DNA from: Jiella flava
GTDB taxonomy: Bacteria; Pseudomonadota; Alphaproteobacteria; Rhizobiales; Rhizobiaceae
DNA: 64,000 bases
Assembly (NCBI RefSeq): GCF_017349315.1
Contig: NZ_JAFMPP010000018.1
Span: 21,856 to 85,855, forward strand
Direction of reading: 5' to 3'
In this document: one piece after another, positions 8,695 to 17,245 of the stretch
Layout of the letters: each line of letters begins with the position of its first letter
Position numbering within the stretch: the stretch's first letter is position 1
Position numbers and translations under genes: made by a program
The notes under the pieces: generated by a model
Databases searched by the model: none
What the model was told of the DNA's origin: nothing
Seen by the model: only the letters and a program-made list of their open reading frames with translations

Positions 8695-9750
8695 CTAGCC
8701 TTTGATGCCCCCAAAGCTGATCTGCGTCAGATATTTCTGCGCGAAGACATAGAGTGCGACGACGGGCAGCAGATAGATCACACCGGTCGCCGCAATGAGG
8801 TTCGGGTCCGCGCCCATCGCGTCCTGTGAGACCCAGAACAAGTAAAGGCTCATGACCATGTGCGAATTGTCGATCAGCAGGGTCGTGACGTAGACGTATT
8901 CCTCCCACCCGCGCAGGAAGGTGAAGGTGCCGACCGCGATCAGCCCGCCTGAGACCTGCGGCAGGACGACGAGGCGAAAGGCCTGCCAGCGCGAGGCGCC
9001 GTCGGTCACCGCGCTCATCTCGATATCCCAGGGCACGGCATCGAAGAAGGTCTTCAGGATCAGGATCGCGAAGGGGAGTTCCAGCGTGGTGAGCACGAGC
9101 ACGACGCCCAGGATCGAGTTCAGCAGGCCCATCCAGTAGGACTGGATGAAGATCGCCACCGTCAGCGCCATGACAGGGAAGGCATGCAGCAGCAAGATGC
9201 CGCGCGACAGCGTCTCACGGCCGCGAAAGGCGAGGCGCGAGAGCGCATAGGCGGCCGGGGTGGCGGTGATCAGGATCAGCGCGGTCTGGGTGCCGGCCAA
9301 GGCGAACGAATTGCCCATCGCCGACCAAATCGACGGCAGTTCGCCGATGGTCGAGCTGCGCCCCTGCTGGGCCGCCATTACGTCGGGATTCCACAGGAAG
9401 CGGAAGTTGTTGAGCGTGGTCAGCGGCAGGATAAACAGTGTGGTCAGGATGACGGCCGCGGCCGCGGCCATCGCCGGCACCCATGTGCGGAACCGTTCAG
9501 GCATCAGCGGGGGCAGCACGATCAGCGCAAGGTAGAGCACCGCGACCAACCCCGCCGCGCGCCAGAAGACCTGCATCACCGCAGCACTGCCGAGCGTTGT
9601 CACCGACATGGTGAGAAGCCAGAGATAGGGCATGACGACGGGCAGCGAGACCAGCGTCAGGAAGACGGTGATCGTGCCCAGGAAGATCATCCGGTGCCGC
9701 CGCCCGCGCCGGGCAAGCGCCATCCAATCCGGGGAACTCTGTTCGGCCAT
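8695..9750 (-). CDS. ABC transporter permease, MalG-like, with extra membrane segments
   Basis: An inner-membrane permease of 351 residues, longer than the usual 270-300 for MalG-type subunits. After the first segment (about VFLTLVSLPVVMPYLWLLTM) come two additional hydrophobic stretches, AAGLVAVLYLALIVLPPLM and MAAAAAVILTTLFILPLT, before the region that matches ordinary MalG. The coupling-loop motif region is DGASRWQAFRLVVLPQVSGG. Its start at 9750 overlaps the stop of the partner permease by ATGA. A longer frame upstream of 9750 is only the partner gene read in another frame. Confidence 0.92.
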   Translation of the reverse strand: MAEQSSPDWMALARRGRRHRMIFLGTITVFLTLVSLPVVMPYLWLLTMSVTTLGSAAVMQVFWRAAGLVAVLYLALIVLPPLMPERFRTWVPAMAAAAAVILTTLFILPLTTLNNFRFLWNPDVMAAQQGRSSTIGELPSIWSAMGNSFALAGTQTALILITATPAAYALSRLAFRGRETLSRGILLLHAFPVMALTVAIFIQSYWMGLLNSILGVVLVLTTLELPFAILILKTFFDAVPWDIEMSAVTDGASRWQAFRLVVLPQVSGGLIAVGTFTFLRGWEEYVYVTTLLIDNSHMVMSLYLFWVSQDAMGADPNLIAATGVIYLLPVVALYVFAQKYLTQISFGGIKG

Positions 9751-10667
9751 CACAGCACCTCGATCCGCGGCCTTGTCCGGTTCATGCCGTCGCCGAAGAG
9801 CCGCCACTGCAGCAGGGTGAAGCAAACCCCGAACAGCATCAGCGCGATCGCCAACGCTGCGCCATAGGCATAGTGCCCGCCCTCGAAGGCGCGGCGGTAG
9901 ACGTAGAGCGCATAGGTCGTGCTGTCGTAGACCGGGCCACCATTGGTGATCAGCAGGATGTATTCGAATGTCACCAGCAGCGAGAGCGCCTGATAGATGG
10001 TGATGAACCAGACCGGCCCCTTCAGCGACGGTAGCACCACGAAGCGCAGCACCGACCATTCGCTCGCCCCGTCGACGCGGGCAGCGTGGAACAGATGTTC
10101 GGGGATCGAGCGGATGGTGGAGGTGAGCACCACCATTGCGAAGGATGCGCCGACGAAGCCGTTGGCGAGGATGATGACAAGGAGCGGATGGTCGTTGCGC
10201 AGGTTCAGCGGGGCCAGGCCGAAGATGCCGGTGACGACCTGGTTCAGGAGGCCCTGCGGGCTCGAATCAACGACCCAGATCCAAAGCAGCGCATAGATCA
10301 CCGCCGGGCTCATCCGCGGCAAGATCCAGATGCCGCGAAAGAGTGCGCCGAGACGATCGGACACTGCGGTGGTGGTGATGGCAAGCACCACGCCGAGGCC
10401 CACATTGAAAAAGAAGAGCGTCGCGGTGACATAGAGAAAGGTCGTCAGCAGGATCAGCGGAATCATCCGGTCGGCGCCGAGGATCCGGTCGAAGTTCTTC
10501 AGCGTCCAGGCGGTGACCTTGAGGCTTTCACCCATGTTGGTGAAGGCGATGCCCACGTCGATGACGATCGGCGCAAGGAAGAATAACAGCAACAGCGAGG
10601 CCGCGGGCGCCAGGAACAGTGCCGGGCGCGCGCGGCGGCAGCGAACGGGGACAAAGGCCTGACTCAT
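9750..10667 (-). CDS. ABC transporter permease, MalF-like
   Basis: A 305-residue inner-membrane permease with six predicted helices. The EAA coupling loop is AARVDGASEWSVLRFVVLPS, followed by the helix pair typical of CUT1 permeases. It pairs with the MalG-like subunit encoded next. It follows the binding-protein gene by 57 bp. Substrate unknown; the carbohydrate/phosphodiester guess comes from the operon's EEP protein and ROK regulator. Confidence 0.93.
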   Translation of the reverse strand: MSQAFVPVRCRRARPALFLAPAASLLLLFFLAPIVIDVGIAFTNMGESLKVTAWTLKNFDRILGADRMIPLILLTTFLYVTATLFFFNVGLGVVLAITTTAVSDRLGALFRGIWILPRMSPAVIYALLWIWVVDSSPQGLLNQVVTGIFGLAPLNLRNDHPLLVIILANGFVGASFAMVVLTSTIRSIPEHLFHAARVDGASEWSVLRFVVLPSLKGPVWFITIYQALSLLVTFEYILLITNGGPVYDSTTYALYVYRRAFEGGHYAYGAALAIALMLFGVCFTLLQWRLFGDGMNRTRPRIEVL

Positions 10668-10724
10668 CGGCGGTCTCGTCGGCTTGCGAGGCGGCGGGGC
10701 TGGCGGACCAGCCCCGCCGGAGGA

Positions 10725-12089
10725 TCACTCGGCTGCGCTGTCGTGGATCTCGACGGCGTCGCCGAGCTGCAGGTCGAGTTCGTCGGCGATGAAGCCGACC
10801 GCCTGGGCCGCCGTCATCTTGCCGGTCTCGACCGCTTGCAAGCCGGTGAAAAGCACCTTGTTATAGTCGCTGAACTGGGGATTGTTGGGCACAAAATCTG
10901 CGCCTTCCATCATCGGCGAGGCCAGCGACACCACCCAGTTCGCCTTATAGGCCGGCAGCGCCGTCTCGGCATGGGTAATGGCGGTGTGGTTCGAGATGAC
11001 CGCGTGGCGGACGTTGAAATAAGGCGTGGTCGCGATCGCCACCAGATCGGCGGCGACATCGGGATACTTGGTCCCGGGGTTGATCGCATAGATGATCGGA
11101 TGCGACAGGTTCGCGGGCTTGCCGCCCTTCACCGCCGCCGGCGCCGGCAGCCAGCCGATCTTGTGGGTATAGCCCGCCTCGTCTTTCGGCCAGCTCACAC
11201 CCAAGGCGTCGCCGGTCTGCCAAGCCACCGCCCAGACGCCCTGATGGAAAATAAACGCCTTTTCCTGCTTAAAGGCGGTCTTGATCGCATCCCAGCTCAT
11301 CGCCGTATTGTCGATCGGGGTCACACCCTCTTTGGCGTTCGTCTCGTACCAAGCGAGCGCGTTCTGCATCTCCTTCTTGGGCAGCATCAACTTGCCGGTC
11401 TTGGGGTCGACGAATTTCACGCCGAACGACTTGAACACCATCAAGTAGTCGATCCCGACATTGGGGCGATGCAGCATGCCGTATTCCGCCGCCCCCTTGT
11501 CCTTCACCTCCTTGGCCAGCGCCGTCAGATCGTCGAGGGTGAAATCGCCCCGCTCGACGGCAGCGGGCAGGCCATCGATAAAGGCCTCGTCCTTGCCGAT
11601 CTTGCGCAGCATATCCTTGTTGTAGAAAAACATCCGGATCTCGGCGTCCTGCGGCACGCCATGGATCTTGCCGTCCGAAGCCCTCACCGACTCCCACAGG
11701 TTGGGCAACACATCGTTGAACGCCCAGGGTCGGGCAGCGATGGCCGCCTCCATGTTCATCGCATAGCCGTTTTCGGCGAACTTGCCGATCCATTCATGCG
11801 GCAGCGTGTAGATGTCGGGCCCCTGCTTGACCGCAAAGGCCTTGAGCATATCGAGTGCGTAGGCGTCCCACCCCTTCTGATTGCCCCGATTGACGTCGAT
11901 CACGATGGTCTTGTCGATTCCGGCGGCCTTATATTCCGCGTTTAGCACTTTGGCGGCATCGACGATGTTCTGTTCTCGGTATGGCGTGTCGCGGTCGACC
12001 AAGGTCCACATTTTCAGGTGAATCTCTTCGGCCGACGCCGGCAGCGCAGTCAGCAGCGCCGTGGCGAGAATGGCGATTTTTCTGAACAT
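10725..12089 (-). CDS. ABC transporter substrate-binding protein (family 1)
   Basis: A 454-residue periplasmic binding protein. It has a Sec signal peptide (MFRKIAILATALLTALPASA, cleavage before E21-E22) and the two-lobed family-1 fold typical of CUT1 sugar and glycerophosphate transporters. The N-terminal strand is IHLKMWTLVDRDTPYREQN. A GGGGAAA ribosome site precedes the ATG. It is the first gene of the operon (binding protein, two permeases, ATPase, EEP phosphoesterase) and its promoter region carries a palindrome shared with the divergent ROK gene. Confidence 0.92.
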   Translation of the reverse strand: MFRKIAILATALLTALPASAEEIHLKMWTLVDRDTPYREQNIVDAAKVLNAEYKAAGIDKTIVIDVNRGNQKGWDAYALDMLKAFAVKQGPDIYTLPHEWIGKFAENGYAMNMEAAIAARPWAFNDVLPNLWESVRASDGKIHGVPQDAEIRMFFYNKDMLRKIGKDEAFIDGLPAAVERGDFTLDDLTALAKEVKDKGAAEYGMLHRPNVGIDYLMVFKSFGVKFVDPKTGKLMLPKKEMQNALAWYETNAKEGVTPIDNTAMSWDAIKTAFKQEKAFIFHQGVWAVAWQTGDALGVSWPKDEAGYTHKIGWLPAPAAVKGGKPANLSHPIIYAINPGTKYPDVAADLVAIATTPYFNVRHAVISNHTAITHAETALPAYKANWVVSLASPMMEGADFVPNNPQFSDYNKVLFTGLQAVETGKMTAAQAVGFIADELDLQLGDAVEIHDSAAE

Positions 12090-12128
12090 CTGCGGGTTTC
12101 CCCTTCAGGCAGCGGGTGAATTGATGGC

Positions 12129-12153
12129 ATTTAAATAACTTGGTTATATAAAT
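12129..12153. promoter_or_regulatory. Palindromic operator between the ABC operon and the ROK gene
   Basis: ATTTAAATAAC-TTG-GTTATATAAAT: two 11-bp arms match at 10 of 11 positions around a 3-bp centre. It lies 40 bp before the binding-protein ATG and about 44 bp before the ROK start, in an AT-rich island within high-GC DNA. ROK repressors bind AT-rich inverted repeats of this kind, so autoregulation plus control of the transporter is likely. Confidence 0.65.
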
Positions 12154-12196
12154 TAAAAATGACACTGATCCGAGAGCAGCAGGACGAGAGGTGGTT

Positions 12197-13309
12197 ATGA
12201 ACGCTCCGGGCTCTCGCCTGTCTCTCTCGCGCGGGCAGCGTCGCCTCGTCGCGCTCCTGCGGCGTCACCCGATACAGTCGCGCGCCTTTCTGGCAGAACA
12301 GCTGGAGGTTAGCCAGCCGGCGATCAGCAAGCAGGTGCAGGAGCTGATGACACTGGGGCTGGTGGTCGAGGCCGCCCGCCGAACCGGCCGCAGGGGGCCG
12401 CCGCAAATCGACCTGAAGTTAAACGCGGATGCGATCTTCGCCCTCGGCATCCACGCCGACTCCGAATCGGTGCACGTCGTCCTGCTCGATTTCTGCGGCG
12501 CGGTCCGGGGCGAGTTCGGGCTGCGGAACGCCTTCTCTGATTTCGAGGACGCGCAATCGGCCATCGTGATCGGGGCGCGGCAGTTACTGGCTGAAGCCGG
12601 CCGGGATCTCGGCGCGCTGGCGGGCGCCTGCATCGCTTTGCCGGCCCGTTTCGTGAGCAGCGAGGGCGCGCTCAACCTTGCGGACGCCGTTGGCACATGG
12701 CGGGGAGTCGACATCGCAGATCGGCTGTCGACGAGGCTCGGCTGTGACGTCACCGTCGAAAATGACGCGAACGCCGCCGCGCTGAGCGAAGTCGCGATCG
12801 GCAATCCAGACGGCTATGCCAGCTTCTTCTACATCTATATCGCGGATGGGCTGGGGGGCGCCCTGGTGCTCGACCACCAGCTTTATCGCGGAGCGCATGG
12901 AAACGCGGGCGAGATCGGGGCGCTGCGTCCGCGCTCTACCAGGCGGCCGTCACTCGGCGACCTCGCCCGCAACCTCGGGAAGGACGCGCCCCCGCCGTCG
13001 GCCACGCCCGAAGTCTGGAACAATCATTTTGCCGCCCGTCCGGACCTCTACGCGCCCTGGCTGGACCGCGCGGCGGCAGAGTTGCACGAGCTTCTGTTCG
13101 TCGTGCGGACACTGTTCGACCCCGAAGCGATATTCGTCGGCGGAACCATGGCGATGGCCCTGCGGGAGGCGCTGATTAAACGCGCCCGAGAGCTCCGCCC
13201 TCCCCATCATTTCGTGGCCATGCCCCCGATCGTCGCGTCGCAGCTCGGCGGGCTCGCCTCCGCGGCTCAGGGCGCTGCGGTATCGGTCTTCCTGGAAGGC
13301 GCTGCCTAA
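12197..13309 (+). CDS. ROK-family transcriptional regulator
   Basis: About 370 residues: an N-terminal winged helix (QRRLVALLRRHPIQSRAFLA, then LEVSQPAISKQVQELMTLGL) followed by a ROK sugar-kinase-like domain with ENDANAAALSE and GAHGNAGEIGAL. The zinc motif C-x-C-G-x2-G-C-x-E that normally follows the last motif is missing; RPRSTRRPSLGD stands in its place. This is unusual and suggests a changed effector site. The start may be this ATG or the GTG at 12191. It is divergent from the ABC operon and probably represses it until the substrate or a derivative binds. Confidence 0.88.
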   Translation: MNAPGSRLSLSRGQRRLVALLRRHPIQSRAFLAEQLEVSQPAISKQVQELMTLGLVVEAARRTGRRGPPQIDLKLNADAIFALGIHADSESVHVVLLDFCGAVRGEFGLRNAFSDFEDAQSAIVIGARQLLAEAGRDLGALAGACIALPARFVSSEGALNLADAVGTWRGVDIADRLSTRLGCDVTVENDANAAALSEVAIGNPDGYASFFYIYIADGLGGALVLDHQLYRGAHGNAGEIGALRPRSTRRPSLGDLARNLGKDAPPPSATPEVWNNHFAARPDLYAPWLDRAAAELHELLFVVRTLFDPEAIFVGGTMAMALREALIKRARELRPPHHFVAMPPIVASQLGGLASAAQGAAVSVFLEGAA

Positions 13310-13507
13310 AGCATCGGCCCGAAAATCGGAATCGATTTTCGGCAAAGCACGATGCGTCGATTCAAAGGCTTAGAGCGACCTTTCTGCGTCCGATCGGACG
13401 CAGGGCGCTAGCGGAATGCGATGAACGGGAAACATCCTTGCGCTCCCCGTCCTTGTTTCGCCGCATGATGTGAGCCGAAACGTCATGCAACGTTTCGGCA
13501 TCATGCG
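13310..13507 (+). repeat. Dispersed composite intergenic repeat, copy B (fullest copy)
   Basis: This copy begins on the base after the ROK stop codon. The left block has a perfect palindrome, CCGAAAATCG-gaat-CGATTTTCGG. The middle block contains CTGCGTCCGATCGGACGCAG. The right block ends in GCATGATG...CATCATGC with AAACGTCATGCAACGTTT inside. Copies A, C and D carry subsets of these blocks. The remaining gene-free bases to 13693 show no reading frame or RNA I can support; they hold the 3' flank of the GntR gene. Confidence 0.85.
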
Positions 13508-13693
13508 CGAGTGGTCCGATTCCGGCATTTGATCCCGTGCTGTGGAGACCGCTCAGCACATGTCGGAATCGAAAAGGCCACGGGCCAAGGTTATGATCCT
13601 CTTGGACTTTTCGAATTTGACATTGGATTCAACGGACGCCCCCAACGGGGATGCAAATGTCAAATTCAATCCACGAGCAGAGAGTCGACGATA

Positions 13694-14356
13694 TCAGATC
13701 AGCCGGACCAAAACGTCGTAGGCGCCGTCGATGTCGGCGGCAAGCGCCGTCACCACGTCGTCCGGCATACACGACGCGACACCTTGGTAGATGAGTTCGT
13801 GTTGGCGGTTGGACATGCGAAAATTTCCGCTTTCGCGTAAGAGGTGGAAATAGGGGCTGATCTGAAGCCAGAGGTTCTCGATAATGCCGAGGAGAATCGG
13901 CGAGCCGGCTTGGCGGTAGAGCGCGAAGTGGAAGTCGTAATTGGCGGCGACGTAGGACTTCGGATCGGCGCTGCGTTCGGCTGCGTCCAGCTGCTCAAGA
14001 ACCGCCGAGAGCTGCGTGACGAACGCCGCGTCGGCGCGCTCGGCCGCCCAGCGCGCCGATGTCGTCTCGACCTCGACACGAACCCGGCGCAGATCCTCCA
14101 GCCGTTCGCGCGACAGCTTCGGAACGCCGATCGTGCGCCCCGAAACTACCGTCAGCACCCCCATCGACGTCAACCGCGCCAGCGCCTCGCGGACCGGCAT
14201 CGGGCTGACGTCGAAGGCTTCGGCCAGGCTCGCGACGGTCACCGACTGTCCCGGCACCATCCCCCCCTCCAGGATGAGTTCGCAGAGACGGCGAAACACG
14301 CCGTCTTGGAGGGTCTCCCTGCGGAGAGGCGTGATGCGCTGACTGAAGACCGACAT
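13694..14356 (-). CDS. GntR-family regulator, FCD subfamily
   Basis: A 220-residue regulator with an N-terminal GntR winged helix (VASLAEAFDVSPMPVREALA) and an all-helical FCD effector domain. Likely metal and ligand residues are in NYDFHFALYRQAG and RQHELIYQ. FCD regulators usually sense carboxylic acids or sugar acids. The start at 14356 has a GGAG site 8 bp upstream; a GTG at 14386 is the alternative. It is divergent from the CUT2 transporter and sugar-acid genes, which it most likely represses. Confidence 0.9.
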   Translation of the reverse strand: MSVFSQRITPLRRETLQDGVFRRLCELILEGGMVPGQSVTVASLAEAFDVSPMPVREALARLTSMGVLTVVSGRTIGVPKLSRERLEDLRRVRVEVETTSARWAAERADAAFVTQLSAVLEQLDAAERSADPKSYVAANYDFHFALYRQAGSPILLGIIENLWLQISPYFHLLRESGNFRMSNRQHELIYQGVASCMPDDVVTALAADIDGAYDVLVRLI

Positions 14357-14422
14357 GAAGGCACTCCGATAAAAATTCGGCTTCACGATAAACTTTTCCT
14401 GTCCCCGCTTGAAGTCATTTCG

Positions 14423-14438
14423 ATTTTAGATCAAAAAT
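14423..14438. promoter_or_regulatory. Candidate GntR operator
   Basis: ATTTT-AGATCA-AAAAT: 5-bp arms flank a near-symmetric AGATCA centre. It sits between the divergent GntR gene and the binding-protein gene, about 60 bp before the latter's ATG. Short AT-rich palindromes with a central GATC-like core fit FCD regulators, but the match is brief. Confidence 0.4.
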
Positions 14439-14498
14439 CAAAAATGCACGGACAAGGGCGCTTGGGAGATGCGCCGCCGATGCATCAGGGAGGTCAGG

Positions 14499-15623
14499 AT
14501 GACACGTGCTACCACAAAATGGGCCGGAGCCCTCGCTCTCGCTCTCTCGACGGCGTTGGTGCCGCCCGCGTTCGCGAAGGAAAAGTACAAGGTCTATCTG
14601 TCGATGAGTTATATCGGCAACGACTGGCAGGCTGAGGCCGCGAACATGGTCAAGGCCATGGCCGCGTCGAAAACCATGGCCGATAAGGTCACGCTCAAGG
14701 TTCAGGTCGCCGGCCCCAATGCCCAACGCCAGATCCAGCAGATCAACGCGATGGTCCAGGCCGGTGCGAACGCCATCGTTGTCTATCCGATCTCGCCGAC
14801 GGCCCTCAATCAGGTGGTCAAAAATGCCTGCGCCAAGGGCGTGACGATCATCGCCTATGATGGCGAGATCACCGAGCCCTGCGCCTACAACGTGACGATC
14901 GATCAGACCGAAGCCGGGACCAAGACCGCCGAATGGCTGGTCGACAAGCTCGGCGGCAAGGGCCGAGTCGTGATGGTGACGGGCGTCCCCGGGACCTCCG
15001 TGGATACCGCGCGCACGGCCGCCGCGAAAGCGGTCTTCGCCAAGCACTCCGGGATCCAGGTCGTCGGCGAATTGGTCGGCATGTGGAGCCAGGCTGTCGC
15101 TCGCACCGAACTCTCGAAGCTGCTCGCGACCCGCGGCTGGGACGACATCGACGGTCTGTGGATGCAGGTCGGTTGCTACACCGCAGATGCGATGCAACTG
15201 GAGGCAGGGCGCACCGCCAAGCAACTCAAACCTTGCGCTGGCGAGGGATCGAATGGCGGGCGCATCCAGATGCTGCCGGCCGGAACCAAGGTTGATGGGG
15301 CCAATGGTTCCTATGCACCGATGGACGCGCCGCGCATTTCCTACGCCTCGCCGCCTTATTCCGGCGCCTACGCGCTGAAGCTCGCGGTGTCCATCCTCGA
15401 CGGCAAAAAGGACGTGCCGCATCATACGACCTTGCCGTTGCCACTGGTCACCAACGACACGATCAAGCTCTGCGAAACCGGCAGCTGGGACGAGATGAAG
15501 AACGGCTGCAACGTCTTCAAACCGTCGGTCATCAAGAATCCGGGATGGTTCGCCTCGATCTTTTCCGAAAAGACGCCGGAGGTCGGCCTGAACGCCGCGC
15601 TCAACGGCCAGCCGGAAGACTGA
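14499..15623 (+). CDS. CUT2-type sugar ABC transporter substrate-binding protein (RbsB-like)
   Basis: A 374-residue periplasmic protein with a signal peptide of about 26 residues (ending VPPAFA) and a type-1 periplasmic binding fold: KYKVYLSMSYIGNDWQ, then INAMVQAGANAIVVYP and TIIAYDGE. It is longer than RbsB (about 300) and the mature part has six cysteines, so disulphides are likely. A GGGAGG site precedes the ATG; the frame extends upstream to 14469 without a ribosome site. It is the first gene of the transporter and catabolic operon. Confidence 0.92.
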   Translation: MTRATTKWAGALALALSTALVPPAFAKEKYKVYLSMSYIGNDWQAEAANMVKAMAASKTMADKVTLKVQVAGPNAQRQIQQINAMVQAGANAIVVYPISPTALNQVVKNACAKGVTIIAYDGEITEPCAYNVTIDQTEAGTKTAEWLVDKLGGKGRVVMVTGVPGTSVDTARTAAAKAVFAKHSGIQVVGELVGMWSQAVARTELSKLLATRGWDDIDGLWMQVGCYTADAMQLEAGRTAKQLKPCAGEGSNGGRIQMLPAGTKVDGANGSYAPMDAPRISYASPPYSGAYALKLAVSILDGKKDVPHHTTLPLPLVTNDTIKLCETGSWDEMKNGCNVFKPSVIKNPGWFASIFSEKTPEVGLNAALNGQPED

Positions 15624-15688
15624 TCCTCATGACCCCGCCGGTGCCTCGCTCGGGGCGCCGGATCGTCCTGGTCAGAAAGGCAGATCAC

Positions 15689-17245
15689 GTGACCCTTCGC
15701 GAAGCCCCCTCGGCCGTCTCTCTGGATGCCGTGTCGAAATCGTTCGGCGCGACGAAGGCCGTCTCGGACGTGACCTTCTCCGTCGCGCCCGGCACGGTCC
15801 ATGCGCTGCTCGGCGAGAACGGCGCCGGCAAATCGACGACGATGAAGCTCCTCTCCGGCCTGATCGCGCCGGATACTGGACGCCTTCTCGTCGACGGCGC
15901 GCCGGTCCAGTTCCACTCCCCGCGTGATGCTCATCGTGTCGGGATCCAGACGGCGTTCCAGGAACTGACCCTCGTGCGGGACCTCAGCGTGCTCGACAAC
16001 ATGCTGCTGCCGAAAGCCCCGGCCGGGCTTCTCGGGCTGTTGAAGCGCCGCGCCATGGCGGAAAGAGTGGCGGACCATTTCGATCGCCTGGGTCTTCAGA
16101 CCGACCTTTACGCAGAGACCGGGCGCCTTGATCTTGCCGAGCGCCAGAAAATCGAGATCGCCCGCGCGCTGTTCCGCGAGCCGCGCGTCCTGCTCCTCGA
16201 CGAGCCGACCTCGGCGCTCGCCGGCAGCGACGTCAAATGGCTCGGCGAGATCATCGCCGAGGCCCGCGCGCGCGGCGTCACCGTCCTGTTCATTTCGCAT
16301 CGCATGCCGGAGGTGCGGGACTTCTGCGAGACGATGACGATCCTGCGCAACGGCCGGCACATCGCCACGGGCCGGGTCGGCGACTTCACCGACGAGGCCG
16401 TCGTCGAAATGATCATCGGACGCTCGCTCGACCAGACCTTTCCGGCCCGGCCACAACGAAGCCTGCGCGAACCCCCGGCACCGGTCCTGGAAACCCGCGA
16501 TCTTGCGGCCGGACCGAAGCTCAAGGCAGCAAATATCGCGCTTCGGCCCGGCGAGATCCTCGGCGTTGCCGGACTGCAGGGCATGGGACAGCGCGAGCTG
16601 TTTTCGGCCTGCTTCGGCGCGATTCCCGTCGACGCCGGCGAGATCCGCGTCGACGGGCGCGCCGTTCACCTGTCGTCGCCGGCCGACGCTCTTCATCCCT
16701 CGCTGCGGATCGGGCTGCTGCCCGAGGAGCGCAAGACCGAGGGGTTGTTCCTGAAGCTCGACGGCACCACCAATGCCAGCCTGCCGGTGATCGAGCGCTT
16801 CACCCGCCACGGCCTCATCGACGGGGCCGCCGAGCAGGCCGCGGCGCAGAAGGTCTTCGCCACCGTCGACGTCTCGCCCGTCGCCGCCTTCACCGAGGCC
16901 GGCGCCTTCTCGGGCGGCAATCAGCAGAAGATCGCGATTGCCAAATGGCTGGTCGCCGAAAGCCGTATTCTTTTGCTCTTCGATCCGACGCGAGGCATCG
17001 ACGTCGGGACCAAGCACCAGCTTTACGGACTGATGCGCGCCTTCGCCGACGCCGGTGGCGCGGTGCTGTTCCACTCGACCGAGATCCCCGAACTCGTCAA
17101 CCTCTCGGACCGCGTGATCGTCCTCTATGAGGGGGCCATCGTCGCGCAACTGGAGACCGACGAGATCGACGAGCTTACCATCATGAACGCCGCGCTGGGT
17201 TCGGCTCATCAGCCGGACGCGGCAAGGACAAGGGCTTCCGCATGA
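15689..17245 (+). CDS. CUT2-type sugar ABC transporter ATP-binding protein (RbsA-like, two domains)
   Basis: Two tandem ATPase domains in about 518 residues. The first has an intact Walker A GENGAGKST (42-50) and Walker B LLLDEPTSAL. The second has the signature SGGNQQK but a degenerate Walker A (GLQGMGQ), and FDPTRG where DEPTRG is usual, so only the first site should hydrolyse ATP efficiently. Such asymmetry is common in CUT2 ATPases. The start is uncertain: GTG at 15689 with AAAGG upstream is preferred over ATG at 15629, which lacks a good ribosome site. The stop overlaps the permease start by ATGA. Confidence 0.92.
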   Translation: MTLREAPSAVSLDAVSKSFGATKAVSDVTFSVAPGTVHALLGENGAGKSTTMKLLSGLIAPDTGRLLVDGAPVQFHSPRDAHRVGIQTAFQELTLVRDLSVLDNMLLPKAPAGLLGLLKRRAMAERVADHFDRLGLQTDLYAETGRLDLAERQKIEIARALFREPRVLLLDEPTSALAGSDVKWLGEIIAEARARGVTVLFISHRMPEVRDFCETMTILRNGRHIATGRVGDFTDEAVVEMIIGRSLDQTFPARPQRSLREPPAPVLETRDLAAGPKLKAANIALRPGEILGVAGLQGMGQRELFSACFGAIPVDAGEIRVDGRAVHLSSPADALHPSLRIGLLPEERKTEGLFLKLDGTTNASLPVIERFTRHGLIDGAAEQAAAQKVFATVDVSPVAAFTEAGAFSGGNQQKIAIAKWLVAESRILLLFDPTRGIDVGTKHQLYGLMRAFADAGGAVLFHSTEIPELVNLSDRVIVLYEGAIVAQLETDEIDELTIMNAALGSAHQPDAARTRASA

